Position numbers and translations under genes: made by a program. From Labilithrix sp. (GTDB lineage: Bacteria > Myxococcota_A > Polyangia > Polyangiales > Polyangiaceae), in the NCBI GenBank assembly GCA_019637225.1, contig JAHBWC010000009.1:62001-126000 (forward strand): a stretch of 64,000 bases of DNA, read 5' to 3'. Every line of letters starts with the position of its first letter. Positions within the stretch are counted from its first letter, which is position 1. The notes below the pieces were generated by a model. The model was given only the letters and a program-made list of their open reading frames with translations. It searched no databases and was not told the DNA's origin. Below are positions 25,163 through 32,727 of this stretch, piece after piece.

Positions 25163-27661
25163 TCAGACGTGAAGCGTGAGCGAGAAGAAGAAGGTCCGCG
25201 GTGGGCCGACGGTGACGTGGCGGAAGGGCACCCGCGCCGGGCTCGCCGCGCGCGAGAAGTTCGACGCGTAGACGAACTGTCCGTCGTACCAGCTCGCGTC
25301 GAGGAGGTTGAAGACGTCGAGCCCGAGCTCGATCTCCTTCAAGCGCACCGCGGCGGAGGCGTCGACGAGGAAGACGTGGCGGCCGAGCTCGTCGAACGGG
25401 AGCGGCCGGCCGATGAGGCCCTCGAGCCCCGCGCCGAGCCGTCCCTCGAGGTCGCGCTCGAGGACCCGCCCGAGCTTCTTCGTCACGGCGGCGTCGGTCC
25501 GGAGGACGAGCTGCGGGACGTACGGGAGCAAGTCGCCCTTGCCGTACTGGGTGTTCTGACCGGTGAACGCCGCGTGCGTGTAGGTCGCGCTGCTCGAGAG
25601 CAGGAGAAGATCGTTCGCGCGCGCCGTCATCTCCGCGGCGATACCCTTTCGCGCCGTGCCGGGGACGCGCTCGTTTCGCGCCGTGGCCGGATCGAACACG
25701 AGGTCCTCGGAGAGATCGGTGTAGAAGCCCGCGACCGAGCCGGCCAGGCGCGCGCCGTCCGCGTAGCGGAGCCCGAGCTCGTAGCTCGAGACCTCGGTGA
25801 GGAACGTGCGCTCGCCGTTCGACAGACCGCGCGCCTGCGGAGAGCGGAAACCGTCGCCGTAGCTCGCCACGAGGTGCGTCCGCGGGAGCAGCCCGTAGTC
25901 GACCGTCAGCTTCTTGCCGAGGTGCGCGCCCTGCGCCGCGCGCGCCTGCGCCGCGCCGGGCGCCCCCTGCGCGTTCACGCGGTCCTGGGCCGCGTACGAG
26001 AGGCCGTCGACGCGAAGGCCTCCACGGACGGCGAGCCGCGAGAACGGATGAAGCGCCGCGTCGGCGTACGCCGCGATGTTCGTCCCGCGCACCGCCGCGT
26101 CGACGAGCGTCTGCGTGGGCACGTCGTTGACGTCGGAGAGGCGGCGCTGCGACTGCTCGATGACGTCGTGCCGGCCGTAGACGCCGATCTCCACGGCGTC
26201 GCGCGCGGAGAGGAGCTCGACGCCCTTGCGGTACGACGCCGTGGCGCCCGCCGTGACGCTCTCGTTGAGCTGCTGGGTGTTGTCGCTCTCGAGACGATCG
26301 GCGCCGCTGCGCTGGGTGTCGAGAAACCAGCCGGTGAAGTTCTGCCGGAGCTGGAGCGTGCGGAACACGACGAACGGCGCGATCGTCCAGCGGCCGTGGT
26401 CGTCGTCACGGTGGAGCTCGAGCAGGAGCTGGTTGCGCGTCGAGTAGCCGCCCTGCTTCGGATCGAGCGTCGCGAAGCGATCGAGGCGACCGGACTCGAT
26501 GTCGGCGGCCGGGACCACGCCGGCGGAGTCGTACCGCCCCGCGTAGGTCGAGGCGAGGACGCGGAGCGCGAGCCCGCCGTCGAAGTCGTGCGTGCCTTGC
26601 GCGATCATCGAGGCGCGGCGCGCCGCGCGGTTCGGACCGAAGCCGTCGGTCGAGTAGACCTCGCCGGCCGCGAACGTCTCGTCGGTCGCGTCCTTCGGGT
26701 GGTACGCGAGGAAGAGACGCTTCACGCCGAACGAGCCGACGGTGCCCTTCACCGTCGCGCCGGGCTCGGCGTAGCCGAGCTTCATCCGGATCGAGCCGGC
26801 GACCGCGAAGTCGCCCTGCTTCGGATCGAACGAGCCCGGCGTCGCCTGCACCTCGCGGATCACCTCGGGCATCACGAAGTGGAGATCGGCGTAGCCCTGA
26901 CCGTGGACGTTCGACACCTCGTTGACCGGGACGCCGCCGACCCAGAGCTCGAGGTCTTGGCCGTGAACGGCGTCGAAGCCGCGGAGGAAGATCTGGTGCG
27001 CCTTGCCTTCTCCGGAGTGCTGCGTGACGAAGACGCCGGGGACGACGGCGAGCGCGTCGCTCGCCGTTCGATGCGGGGCTGCCATGATGACGTCGCGGCC
27101 GCGGACGACCTCGGACGCGCTGCGGGGCGGCGCGGTCCCCGTGACGCGGACGTCGCGCGCGTGGGGCGACGCGCCGGGATCGGGCGACTCGGGAGCAGAC
27201 GCGCCGGCGGCGGCGGCCGCGGGCGGCGCGGACGGCGCGATCGCCGCGGGCGGAGGCCTGGTCGCGCTCGGCGCCTGGCCCTCGGCGGCCCCGCTGACAC
27301 CGGCGAAGCGGACGACACTGCGGATCTTCGCCGCGACGGCCTTGCCGTCGCGGATCGCCGGCTCGAACGTCCACGTCCGCGCGGCCGCGACCGCGGCCCG
27401 ATCGAAGTCCGGGCGAACGCTCGCCTCGACCTCGGCGCTCGTGACCTTGCCGTCCTCACCGACCACGAGGACGACGGGGACGACGACGTCGTGCGCCTCC
27501 GGGCGTCCGGTCGGCCAGGCCGCAGGGGGCTGCGTCTTCGGCCGCGGCTGGACGACGTCATGGGCGAGCGCCGGCCGTGCGCCCATGAGCGTCGTGCCGG
27601 CGGCCGACGCGAACGCGAGCAAGAGCGCGAGCGACCAGCGCGGGCAGACCGGGCGACGCAT
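25163..27661 (-). CDS. TonB-dependent outer-membrane receptor with N-terminal TonB-C-like domain
   Basis: An 832-residue receptor. After the signal peptide (SLALLLAFASAAGTTLMG) comes a domain at about residues 45-130 with the TonB C-terminal pattern: VVPVVLVVGEDGKVTSAEV, AAVAAARTWTFEPAIRDGK and SVVRFAG. A Pro/Ala linker leads to the plug (SDALAVVPGVFVTQHSGEGKAHQIFLRGFD, LELWVGGVPVNEVSNVHGQGYADLHFVMPEVI) and a 22-strand barrel ending FFFSLTLHV. Such receptors import metal chelates or cobalamin; the NikR gene and operator site D directly upstream argue for a nickel complex. ATG 27661 is chosen because the alternative ATG at 27679 falls inside the operator arm. Confidence 0.88.
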   Translation of the reverse strand: MRRPVCPRWSLALLLAFASAAGTTLMGARPALAHDVVQPRPKTQPPAAWPTGRPEAHDVVVPVVLVVGEDGKVTSAEVEASVRPDFDRAAVAAARTWTFEPAIRDGKAVAAKIRSVVRFAGVSGAAEGQAPSATRPPPAAIAPSAPPAAAAAGASAPESPDPGASPHARDVRVTGTAPPRSASEVVRGRDVIMAAPHRTASDALAVVPGVFVTQHSGEGKAHQIFLRGFDAVHGQDLELWVGGVPVNEVSNVHGQGYADLHFVMPEVIREVQATPGSFDPKQGDFAVAGSIRMKLGYAEPGATVKGTVGSFGVKRLFLAYHPKDATDETFAAGEVYSTDGFGPNRAARRASMIAQGTHDFDGGLALRVLASTYAGRYDSAGVVPAADIESGRLDRFATLDPKQGGYSTRNQLLLELHRDDDHGRWTIAPFVVFRTLQLRQNFTGWFLDTQRSGADRLESDNTQQLNESVTAGATASYRKGVELLSARDAVEIGVYGRHDVIEQSQRRLSDVNDVPTQTLVDAAVRGTNIAAYADAALHPFSRLAVRGGLRVDGLSYAAQDRVNAQGAPGAAQARAAQGAHLGKKLTVDYGLLPRTHLVASYGDGFRSPQARGLSNGERTFLTEVSSYELGLRYADGARLAGSVAGFYTDLSEDLVFDPATARNERVPGTARKGIAAEMTARANDLLLLSSSATYTHAAFTGQNTQYGKGDLLPYVPQLVLRTDAAVTKKLGRVLERDLEGRLGAGLEGLIGRPLPFDELGRHVFLVDASAAVRLKEIELGLDVFNLLDASWYDGQFVYASNFSRAASPARVPFRHVTVGPPRTFFFSLTLHV

Positions 27662-27672
27662 CGAAGCGGTTC

Positions 27673-27700
27673 GTAGCATGATTTGGCCGACACGTGTCAC
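27673..27700. promoter_or_regulatory. Putative NikR operator, site D
   Basis: GTAGCAT, 14 bases, GTGTCAC (six of seven in the left arm). It lies 11 bases upstream of the receptor ATG at 27661, nearly the same distance as site A from the permease start, consistent with a repressor covering the transcription start. Confidence 0.6.
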
Positions 27701-27779
27701 GCTCCGCGCGCGCTGCGACGCCGGCGCCGCGTGCGCGGCTCCGCAGGGTCGCCCGGGTGCGAGACGAGGGTCGCCAGGC

Positions 27780-28382
27780 CTACGTTCGTGGGCGCCGGGC
27801 AGATCCGCGCCCGCTGGCGCCCCTCCGGGTCGGAGCGGCCTCCCCGTGCGCGTGGGCGTGAGCGTGATCATGGGCGTGGGCGTGATCGTGGACGTGATCG
27901 TGAGCGCCGGCCGTCGCGCGGCGCCGCGGGCCCCCCGTCGCCTTGCCCTTCGCCTTCGCGGACGGCGCGCTCTTCGCCGGCTCGATCGCGATCGTCTCCA
28001 TGCCTCCGTGCTTCACGCCGCGCGTGGCGAGGAGCTTTCCGCCCGCGCGCTTCAGCTCGTCCGACGGGCCCTTCATGACGATGACCTCGAGGCAGTGATC
28101 GTGATCGAGGTGCACGTGCAGCGCCGAGTTCACCTTGTCGCCGAGCGCGTGCTGGAAGTCCGTGAGCCGCTCGGTGAGATCGCGGACGTGATGGTCGTAG
28201 ACGAGCGTGAGGGTCGCGACGGCGTTCGCCCCCGTGGTGACGCGTGCGCGCGTGACCTCCGCGCGAACGAGGTCGCGCAGGAGCTCCGAGCGCGTGCCGC
28301 CGCGATCCGCGACGAGCGCGTCGAACTCCTCGAGGAGCGATCCCTCCATGGCGACCCCGAAACGAACCAGCGAGTCCTTCAT
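27780..28382 (-). CDS. nikR: NikR-type nickel-responsive repressor with histidine-rich C-terminal tail
   Basis: A 200-residue NikR. The ribbon-helix-helix DNA-binding domain occupies residues 1-45 (SLVRFGVAMEGSLLEEFD, GGTRSELLRDLVR). The ACT-like domain carries the square-planar nickel site: His78 (DFQH), His89 and His91 (LHVHLDH) and Cys97 (HCLEV), matching His76, His87, His89 and Cys95 of the E. coli protein with an offset of two. The family normally ends near residue 135-150. Here a basic linker leads to residues 161-179, in which every second residue is His (ten in 19), then an Arg-rich end. It presumably represses nickel uptake genes when nickel is bound. The receptor gene follows on the same strand after 118 bases. 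Confidence 0.92.
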   Translation of the reverse strand: MKDSLVRFGVAMEGSLLEEFDALVADRGGTRSELLRDLVRAEVTRARVTTGANAVATLTLVYDHHVRDLTERLTDFQHALGDKVNSALHVHLDHDHCLEVIVMKGPSDELKRAGGKLLATRGVKHGGMETIAIEPAKSAPSAKAKGKATGGPRRRATAGAHDHVHDHAHAHDHAHAHAHGEAAPTRRGASGRGSARRPRT

Positions 28383-28571
28383 GCCGGCCCCATCCTAGAG
28401 CAGCGAGTCCATGGCTCGTCGGACAATCGCGAGGCCCGCTCCGCCTGCGACCGCCTCGCGATCCTCGGGGCGAGGCCGGCCGTCGCCGCCCCGATGCGCC
28501 CACGCGCGTGGCCGATCCGCCGGTGGAACCGGCCGCGGTCCGGGCGCGTAGGTAGCGCGGAGGTCGAGGGG

Positions 28572-29072
28572 ATGAAGCGTTCGTTCGGGATCGTCGTGGT
28601 CCTTCTTTCGGTGGTCGTCGGGTGCGCGGGTCGCCCGGCGTCGACGCCCGCGGGACACGCGCCGCGCGCGCACGATCCGAGCAGCCACAACCACGACCGC
28701 GGGCACATGATGATCGCGAGCAACGGCGTCGTCGACGCGCTCCTCACGTCGCACCTCTCGTCGACGGACGGCAACGAGCTCGACGTCTTCGTCGAGAAGA
28801 ACGGCGTCCCGCTCGCGCTGACGACGACGCGGCTCGAGGCGACCGCGCACCTGCGCGGCGAGGCCAGGGTCCTCGCCTTCGCGTGCGCTCCCGACGACGA
28901 GCGGCCGGCCGGGGAAGCGGCCGGGACGTGCTCGCACTTCGTGGCGCGCGCGGCGTGGATGACCCCCGAAGACCGCCTCGAGGTCGCGACGTCGCTGCCG
29001 CTGCTCCGCGGCGACGTCGCTTACACCTGGCGGGACTTCGACCCGCGCCGCTACGCCCACCACGTGGAGTAG
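28572..29072 (+). CDS. His-rich lipoprotein divergent from nikR
   Basis: A 166-residue lipoprotein (lipobox VVVGC). The segment after the anchor is His-rich (GHAPRAHDPSSHNHDRGHMM), and the C-terminus ends DPRRYAHHVE. Between them lies a compact domain with two Cys (FACAPDD, GTCSHFVA) and no family I recognise. ATG 28572 is preceded by GAGGGG. The gene is divergent from nikR across 189 bases. Its His content and position suggest a metal-binding role in the same system, but no operator copy precedes it, so regulation is open. Confidence 0.6.
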   Translation: MKRSFGIVVVLLSVVVGCAGRPASTPAGHAPRAHDPSSHNHDRGHMMIASNGVVDALLTSHLSSTDGNELDVFVEKNGVPLALTTTRLEATAHLRGEARVLAFACAPDDERPAGEAAGTCSHFVARAAWMTPEDRLEVATSLPLLRGDVAYTWRDFDPRRYAHHVE

Positions 29073-29259
29073 CCCGGTCGGGACGCCCGATTTTCCCTCC
29101 CGAAAGGGCGATCCGCCCGCAAGACTCGAGCGTAGCTTCACCGGAGCCTGTCAGCAGAAGCGACCCCGGCCCGCCAACCCCAACCAACGCCGAAAGTGAC
29201 GGAGGCGTGCATTCCCGAGGGGAGCGCGGCTTCGCCCTGGTGTAAGCTCGGATAGGACC

Positions 29260-29877
29260 GTGAGCGATTCGAATCTCGGCCTCGAAGACCTCCTCCAGCG
29301 GCGCTTGCCGTCGGCCGTCGCGCGCGATGACGCATCGCTCGCGAACGCCGGCGTGACCGACACCGACCTCGCGGGAACGAAGGACGCCGTCGCGGCGATC
29401 GGCCTCGTGACCGCGCCCGCCGCGCCTCCCGCGGCGCTCCGCGAGCGGCTCCTCGCCTCGCGGCAGCGGCAGGGGCGCTACGGCGTCTTCGCCGACCGCA
29501 TCGCGCGCCTCTTCGACCTCCCCCTCCCCGACGCCGAGGCGCTGATGAAGCGCATCGAGAGCCCGAGCGAGTGGACGGCGTTCCTCGTCGAGGGCCTCGA
29601 GATGATCCCGGTCACGGCCGGACCGACGTGCGCCGGCGCGATCGCCACGCTCGTCCGCATCCAACCGGGGGCCACCTTCCCCGACCACGCCCACCGCGGC
29701 GACGAGACGATGCTCGTCCTCGACGGCGGCTTCCGCGAGCCCGCGGACGGCGGCGAAGAGGTGTGGCGCGGCGACGAGATCTTCCGCGGCGACGGCAGCG
29801 AGCACGCCCTCGTCGCGCTGCCGGGCGTGCCGTGCGTCGCGGCTGTGCTCATCTTCGGTCACGGCGACTTCCGCTGA
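29260..29877 (+). CDS. ChrR-like cupin-domain protein
   Basis: A 205-residue cytoplasmic protein with a helical N-terminal half and a C-terminal cupin (PGATFPDHAHRGDETMLVLDGGF, then GDGSEHAL). This resembles ChrR, the anti-sigma factor of singlet-oxygen responses, in which the cupin senses the signal. The cupin metal ligands His, His, Glu and a later His are present. The usual zinc-binding HxxxCxxC motif of the anti-sigma domain is absent, and no sigma factor gene is adjacent, so it may be a free-standing sensor or an enzyme-like cupin. It uses GTG 29260 with AGGA upstream. Confidence 0.65.
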   Translation: MSDSNLGLEDLLQRRLPSAVARDDASLANAGVTDTDLAGTKDAVAAIGLVTAPAAPPAALRERLLASRQRQGRYGVFADRIARLFDLPLPDAEALMKRIESPSEWTAFLVEGLEMIPVTAGPTCAGAIATLVRIQPGATFPDHAHRGDETMLVLDGGFREPADGGEEVWRGDEIFRGDGSEHALVALPGVPCVAAVLIFGHGDFR

Positions 29878-29906
29878 GCGCGGGCGTCCGAGGCGCCGCG
29901 AATCGC

Positions 29907-29975
29907 GCGCCGTCACCACGCGTAGCGCGGCGCCGTCACCACGCGTAGCGCGGCGCCGTCACCACGCGTAGCGCG
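29907..29975. repeat. Three exact tandem copies of a 23-bp unit
   Basis: Copies lie at 29907-29929, 29930-29952 and 29953-29975. The copy at 29953 includes the stop codon and last codons of the minus-strand gene at 29959-30177, so the two further copies are downstream duplicates of that gene's 3' end. The unit contains CGTCACCACGCGTAGCGCG. Confidence 0.85.
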
Positions 29976-30177
29976 CAGCCGCGTCGTCGATGACGACCAC
30001 CTCGGCGTCGGTCGAGGGCGGCGTGACGAGGGCCCAGCGCCAGTGGCCGCGGGCGTGCACCTCGCAGGCCCACTCCTCGTGCGGCGGCTCATCTTCGCCC
30101 GCGATCAGGATGATCCACGGCGCGGGAGCACCACAGTCGAAGCACCGCCCAGGATCGGTGTCGTTCTCGAACGCCAT
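29959..30177 (-). CDS. Small Cys-containing protein of unknown function
   Basis: A 72-residue soluble protein starting at ATG 30177, which has AAGGG just upstream; an in-frame GTG seven codons earlier is less likely. It has CFDCGAPAPW near the N-terminus and WACEVHARGHWRW later. This CxxC plus Cys-x2-His-x3-His pattern suggests a one-metal zinc ribbon. It follows the DUF2063 gene after 58 bases on the same strand and may be the last gene of the MNIO operon. The 3' end lies in a tandem repeat. Confidence 0.5.
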   Translation of the reverse strand: MAFENDTDPGRCFDCGAPAPWIILIAGEDEPPHEEWACEVHARGHWRWALVTPPSTDAEVVVIDDAAARYAW

Positions 30178-30235
30178 GCCCTTCAGGGTGCAACGCACGT
30201 GCCTCCGCGCCGCGGCGCGCGCGACGCTCGCGCTC

Positions 30236-31057
30236 TCAGACGTCGCGCGCGCCGAGCAGGACGCCGCGCTCGCCGAGGTCCGCGAGGAGCCGAGCCGCGC
30301 CCGCGAGCACGGCGTCGTCGAGCGGATGCGCCCTCGCCGCGCACGCCGCGACCATGGCCGGACCGAGCGCGTCGCCCGCGAAGAGGCGCGCCAGGATCGC
30401 GGCCGCGAGCGGCGTGAGCTCGAGGAAGCGGGAGCGATGCTCGGCGTCGCGGTACACGAGGATCGACACGGGGCGCTCGGCGGGCTCCGCGTCGAGATCG
30501 CCCACGGGGATCTCGTTCACGGCCCACGCGAGGTGGATGAGCTCCTTCGGATCGGCGAAGACGAGCGGTCGATCGGCGGTGACCTCCGCCAGCGGCGGCG
30601 GCGGGAGCGGACGCGGAGCGACGCCGACCGTGAAGTCGGAGAGCTCGAGCTCCGCGTAGTCGGCGATCCACCGCGGGAGCCGAGGGTCGACGCGCCAGCG
30701 GGGCGCGGCCCACGCGAGGAACTCGGACGGCACGTCGCGAAGGTGCGGCGTGCGCGGGCCGACCTCGTCGAGGAACGTGGAGATCGCGCGGTCGAGCTCG
30801 CCGGCGACGCGCCTGTCGAGGCGCGCGCGTGTGTGCTCGAGCATCCGCGCGATCACACCCGTCACGTTGTGGCGAACGAGCCGCCGGTAGAGCCCGAGGC
30901 GGCGCGGCGACGCGAGGAGCGCCTCCGCGTCCTCGCGCGCGACGCCGTGCGCGGCGAGGAAGCCCGCGAGATCGACGTCGAACGCCGTGGCGTCCTCGCC
31001 GAAGCACGCCTTCGCGAACATCGCCTGGAGCCGCTCGGTCGCGTTCGCCTCGGTCAT
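30236..31057 (-). CDS. DUF2063 family MNIO partner protein (HvfC/BufC-like)
   Basis: A 273-residue protein whose N-terminal helical domain (ATERLQAMFAKACFG, FLAAHGVAREDAEALLASPRRLGLYRRLVRHNVTGVIARML) has the pattern of the DUF2063 putative DNA-binding domain. In characterised MNIO systems this partner delivers the precursor peptide to the oxidase, probably by binding its leader. The C-terminal half matches the second, winged-helix-like region. Its ATG overlaps the stop of the DUF692 gene (ATGA), the usual genetic arrangement for this pair. Confidence 0.82.
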   Translation of the reverse strand: MTEANATERLQAMFAKACFGEDATAFDVDLAGFLAAHGVAREDAEALLASPRRLGLYRRLVRHNVTGVIARMLEHTRARLDRRVAGELDRAISTFLDEVGPRTPHLRDVPSEFLAWAAPRWRVDPRLPRWIADYAELELSDFTVGVAPRPLPPPPLAEVTADRPLVFADPKELIHLAWAVNEIPVGDLDAEPAERPVSILVYRDAEHRSRFLELTPLAAAILARLFAGDALGPAMVAACAARAHPLDDAVLAGAARLLADLGERGVLLGARDV

Positions 31058-32025
31058 CGCGCGCGCCCCTCGGCGGCCACGCCGCCCTCGGCGCGGCTCC
31101 CCGGCTGCGCGGCGGCGTGCTTCGCGACGGCGCGCTGCCAGACCGCGTCGATGCGGCGGACCTCGTCGAGCAGCTCGGCGAGCGGCGGGATCGACTGATC
31201 GCGCTCGAGGAGCACGGGCACGGGTCCGGTCTTCGCGAGCGTGCGCTCGAGCAGCGCCATCACCTCGGTCGCGACGTCGCTGCCGTGCGTGTCGACGATC
31301 AGCATCCCGTCGCGGTCCGCGAGATCGACGGGGCGCTCTCCGAGGAGAAAATCCTTCGTCCCGTTGTCCGACGGCTCCGAGAACCAGTCGTGCCCGGCGA
31401 CGTGCATCTGGACGACGCGGTCGAGGGGGACCGTGCGCATCCAGGCGTCGACGTCGTAGCCGAAGTTCGTCGCGTTCACCCACGCGTTGTTGACGTCGAG
31501 CATGAGCCCGCAGTCGGCGGTCTCGCACACGCTCGCGATGAACTCCGCCTCCGTCATCTCTCGCTTGCCGGGGTGGAGGTAGAAGCTGACGTTCTCGACC
31601 GCGAGCGGACATCCGATCGCGTCCTGCGCGCGCTTGATCCGGTCGGCCACGCGCGTCACCTCCGCGCGCTTGAACGCGAGCGGCAGGAGGTCGTGGAGCA
31701 CGACGCCTCCGAACGTGCTGAAGCACAGGTGGTCCGAGTGCCACGGGCTGCCCGCGTCCGCGATGAACGCACGGAGCCCCGCGAGGTACTCGGCGGAGAG
31801 GGGGTCGACGCCGCCGAGGCTCATCGTGAGGCCGTGCGTGACGATCGGCCAGACGTCCTTCACGCGCTCGAGCGCCTCGTCGTAGTAGCCGCCCCGACCC
31901 ATGTAGTTCTCGGGGGACACCTCGACGAACGCGAGCGGCGGCTTCGCTTCGAGGATCTCGTCGATGAAGTCCCAGCGAAGGCCGAGTCCGACGCCGTTGG
32001 TCTTCTCGCTCCGCGCCGTCGTCAT
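31054..32025 (-). CDS. DUF692 multinuclear non-heme iron oxidase (MNIO, HvfB/BufB-like)
   Basis: A 323-residue TIM-barrel enzyme of the DUF692/MNIO family, about 280-320 residues as usual. Conserved metal-site segments are visible: FVEVSPENYMG, HGLTMSLGG, WHSDHLCFS, VENVSFY, MLDVNNAWVN, QMHVAGH, VDTHGSDV and VLLERDQSIPPL. The family oxidises Cys residues in ribosomally made peptides to oxazolone-thioamide or thiooxazole groups that bind copper. ATG 32025 has a strong AAGGAGG ribosome site. The precursor gene lies upstream with a hairpin between them, and the partner gene overlaps downstream. The peptide product and metal are not established here. Confidence 0.92.
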   Translation of the reverse strand: MTTARSEKTNGVGLGLRWDFIDEILEAKPPLAFVEVSPENYMGRGGYYDEALERVKDVWPIVTHGLTMSLGGVDPLSAEYLAGLRAFIADAGSPWHSDHLCFSTFGGVVLHDLLPLAFKRAEVTRVADRIKRAQDAIGCPLAVENVSFYLHPGKREMTEAEFIASVCETADCGLMLDVNNAWVNATNFGYDVDAWMRTVPLDRVVQMHVAGHDWFSEPSDNGTKDFLLGERPVDLADRDGMLIVDTHGSDVATEVMALLERTLAKTGPVPVLLERDQSIPPLAELLDEVRRIDAVWQRAVAKHAAAQPGSRAEGGVAAEGRAR

Positions 32026-32134
32026 CGCGTCCTCCTTACCACCGCACCACCACGTCCTCCGACGCCGGCCACAAAAGCGCGCCGGCCGGGCGAAGCGCGG
32101 ACGCGCGACACCCGACCGGTGCTCGAGCTCGTGG

Positions 32135-32152
32135 TCCGGGCGTTCGCCCGAA
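32135..32152 (-). terminator. Hairpin after the precursor gene
   Basis: On the minus strand the RNA can form a seven-pair stem (UUCGGGC/GCCCGGA, one G-U) with a GAAC loop, seven bases after the precursor stop. It lies between precursor and enzyme genes and lacks a U-run, so it may be a partial terminator or processing site giving more precursor than enzyme. Confidence 0.5.
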
Positions 32153-32158
32153 CTCAGC

Positions 32159-32590
32159 TCACTTCTTGGTGGCGCAGGTTCCGGCGCCGCAGCTCGCGCC
32201 GCCGCCCTTCTTGGCCGCGGGAGCGGCCGCGGGCTTCTTCGCGTCGGCCGGCTTCTTCGCATCGGCGGGCTTCGCGTCGGCGGGCTTCGCGTCCGCGGCC
32301 GCGGCCGGCGTCGTCTCGGGCGCCGTCGCCGGCGTCGCGTCCGACTTCGGCGCCTCGCCGCCCTTGTCCTCCGGCTTGGCGCCGCAGCCGGCTTCGCCGG
32401 CCTTGTGCTCCTTGTCGGCGCCGCAGTGCCCGTCGGCCGGCTTGGCGTCGCCGCCGGTCGCCGGGGTCTCGGTGGCGTTGACCGGCGACTCGGCCGGCTT
32501 GTCGCCGCCGCCGCACGCCGCCAGCACCACGCTCGTGCCGAGCACGGCGAGCGCTCCGGCAATCTTCTCTACGGACAGGTTCGGTCGCAT
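32159..32590 (-). CDS. Cys-rich secreted RiPP precursor (HvfA/bufferin-like)
   Basis: A 143-residue protein with an N-terminal signal and a lipobox-like VVLAAC (Cys26). The rest is low-complexity Ala/Lys/Pro/Asp with tandem AKPAD/AKKPAD units at about 100-120. Four further Cys residues lie in small motifs: HCG (Cys56), GCG (Cys69), SCG (Cys134) and TCA (Cys139). The Cys-Gly contexts resemble the EGKCG core repeats of HvfA-type peptides modified by DUF692 enzymes, and the genes downstream on the same strand encode exactly that enzyme and its partner. ATG 32590 has AAGGAG seven bases upstream. It would be exported after modification. If Cys26 is lipidated, the peptide would be membrane-anchored, which is unusual for the family. 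Confidence 0.78.
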   Translation of the reverse strand: MRPNLSVEKIAGALAVLGTSVVLAACGGGDKPAESPVNATETPATGGDAKPADGHCGADKEHKAGEAGCGAKPEDKGGEAPKSDATPATAPETTPAAAADAKPADAKPADAKKPADAKKPAAAPAAKKGGGASCGAGTCATKK

Positions 32591-32727
32591 CCTCTCACTC
32601 CTTGTCGTTGATCGTCGCGGTCGGTCCCGAGGACGCGAGCGCGGCCTCGAAATTCAGCGTCGAGCTCAGAGTCGAATCGCTTCGCCCCCCCGCGGGGAGG
32701 ATCGGTCCCTCGGCGTGCGAGACGGTA

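Noticed and set aside
24956..27676. A 906-residue open frame on the plus strand opposite the TonB receptor (similar long frames at 513-1856, 3296-5839 and 37781-40606).
   Set aside because: Composition is dominated by Arg, Ala, Gly and Asp with no domain signatures, and each is the complement of a gene with clear family motifs. High GC removes stop codons from these frames.
27674..27679. ATG at 27679 as the receptor start.
   Set aside because: It falls inside the left arm of operator site D; the ATG at 27661 gives a complete signal peptide and places the operator upstream.
28383..28571. A NikR operator copy in the nikR upstream region.
   Set aside because: No pair of GTNNCAC/GTGNNAC arms at 14-base spacing was found there, so autoregulation is not supported by sequence.
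29907..29975. Repeats as a CRISPR array.
   Set aside because: Units are directly adjacent without spacers, only three occur, and no cas genes are present.
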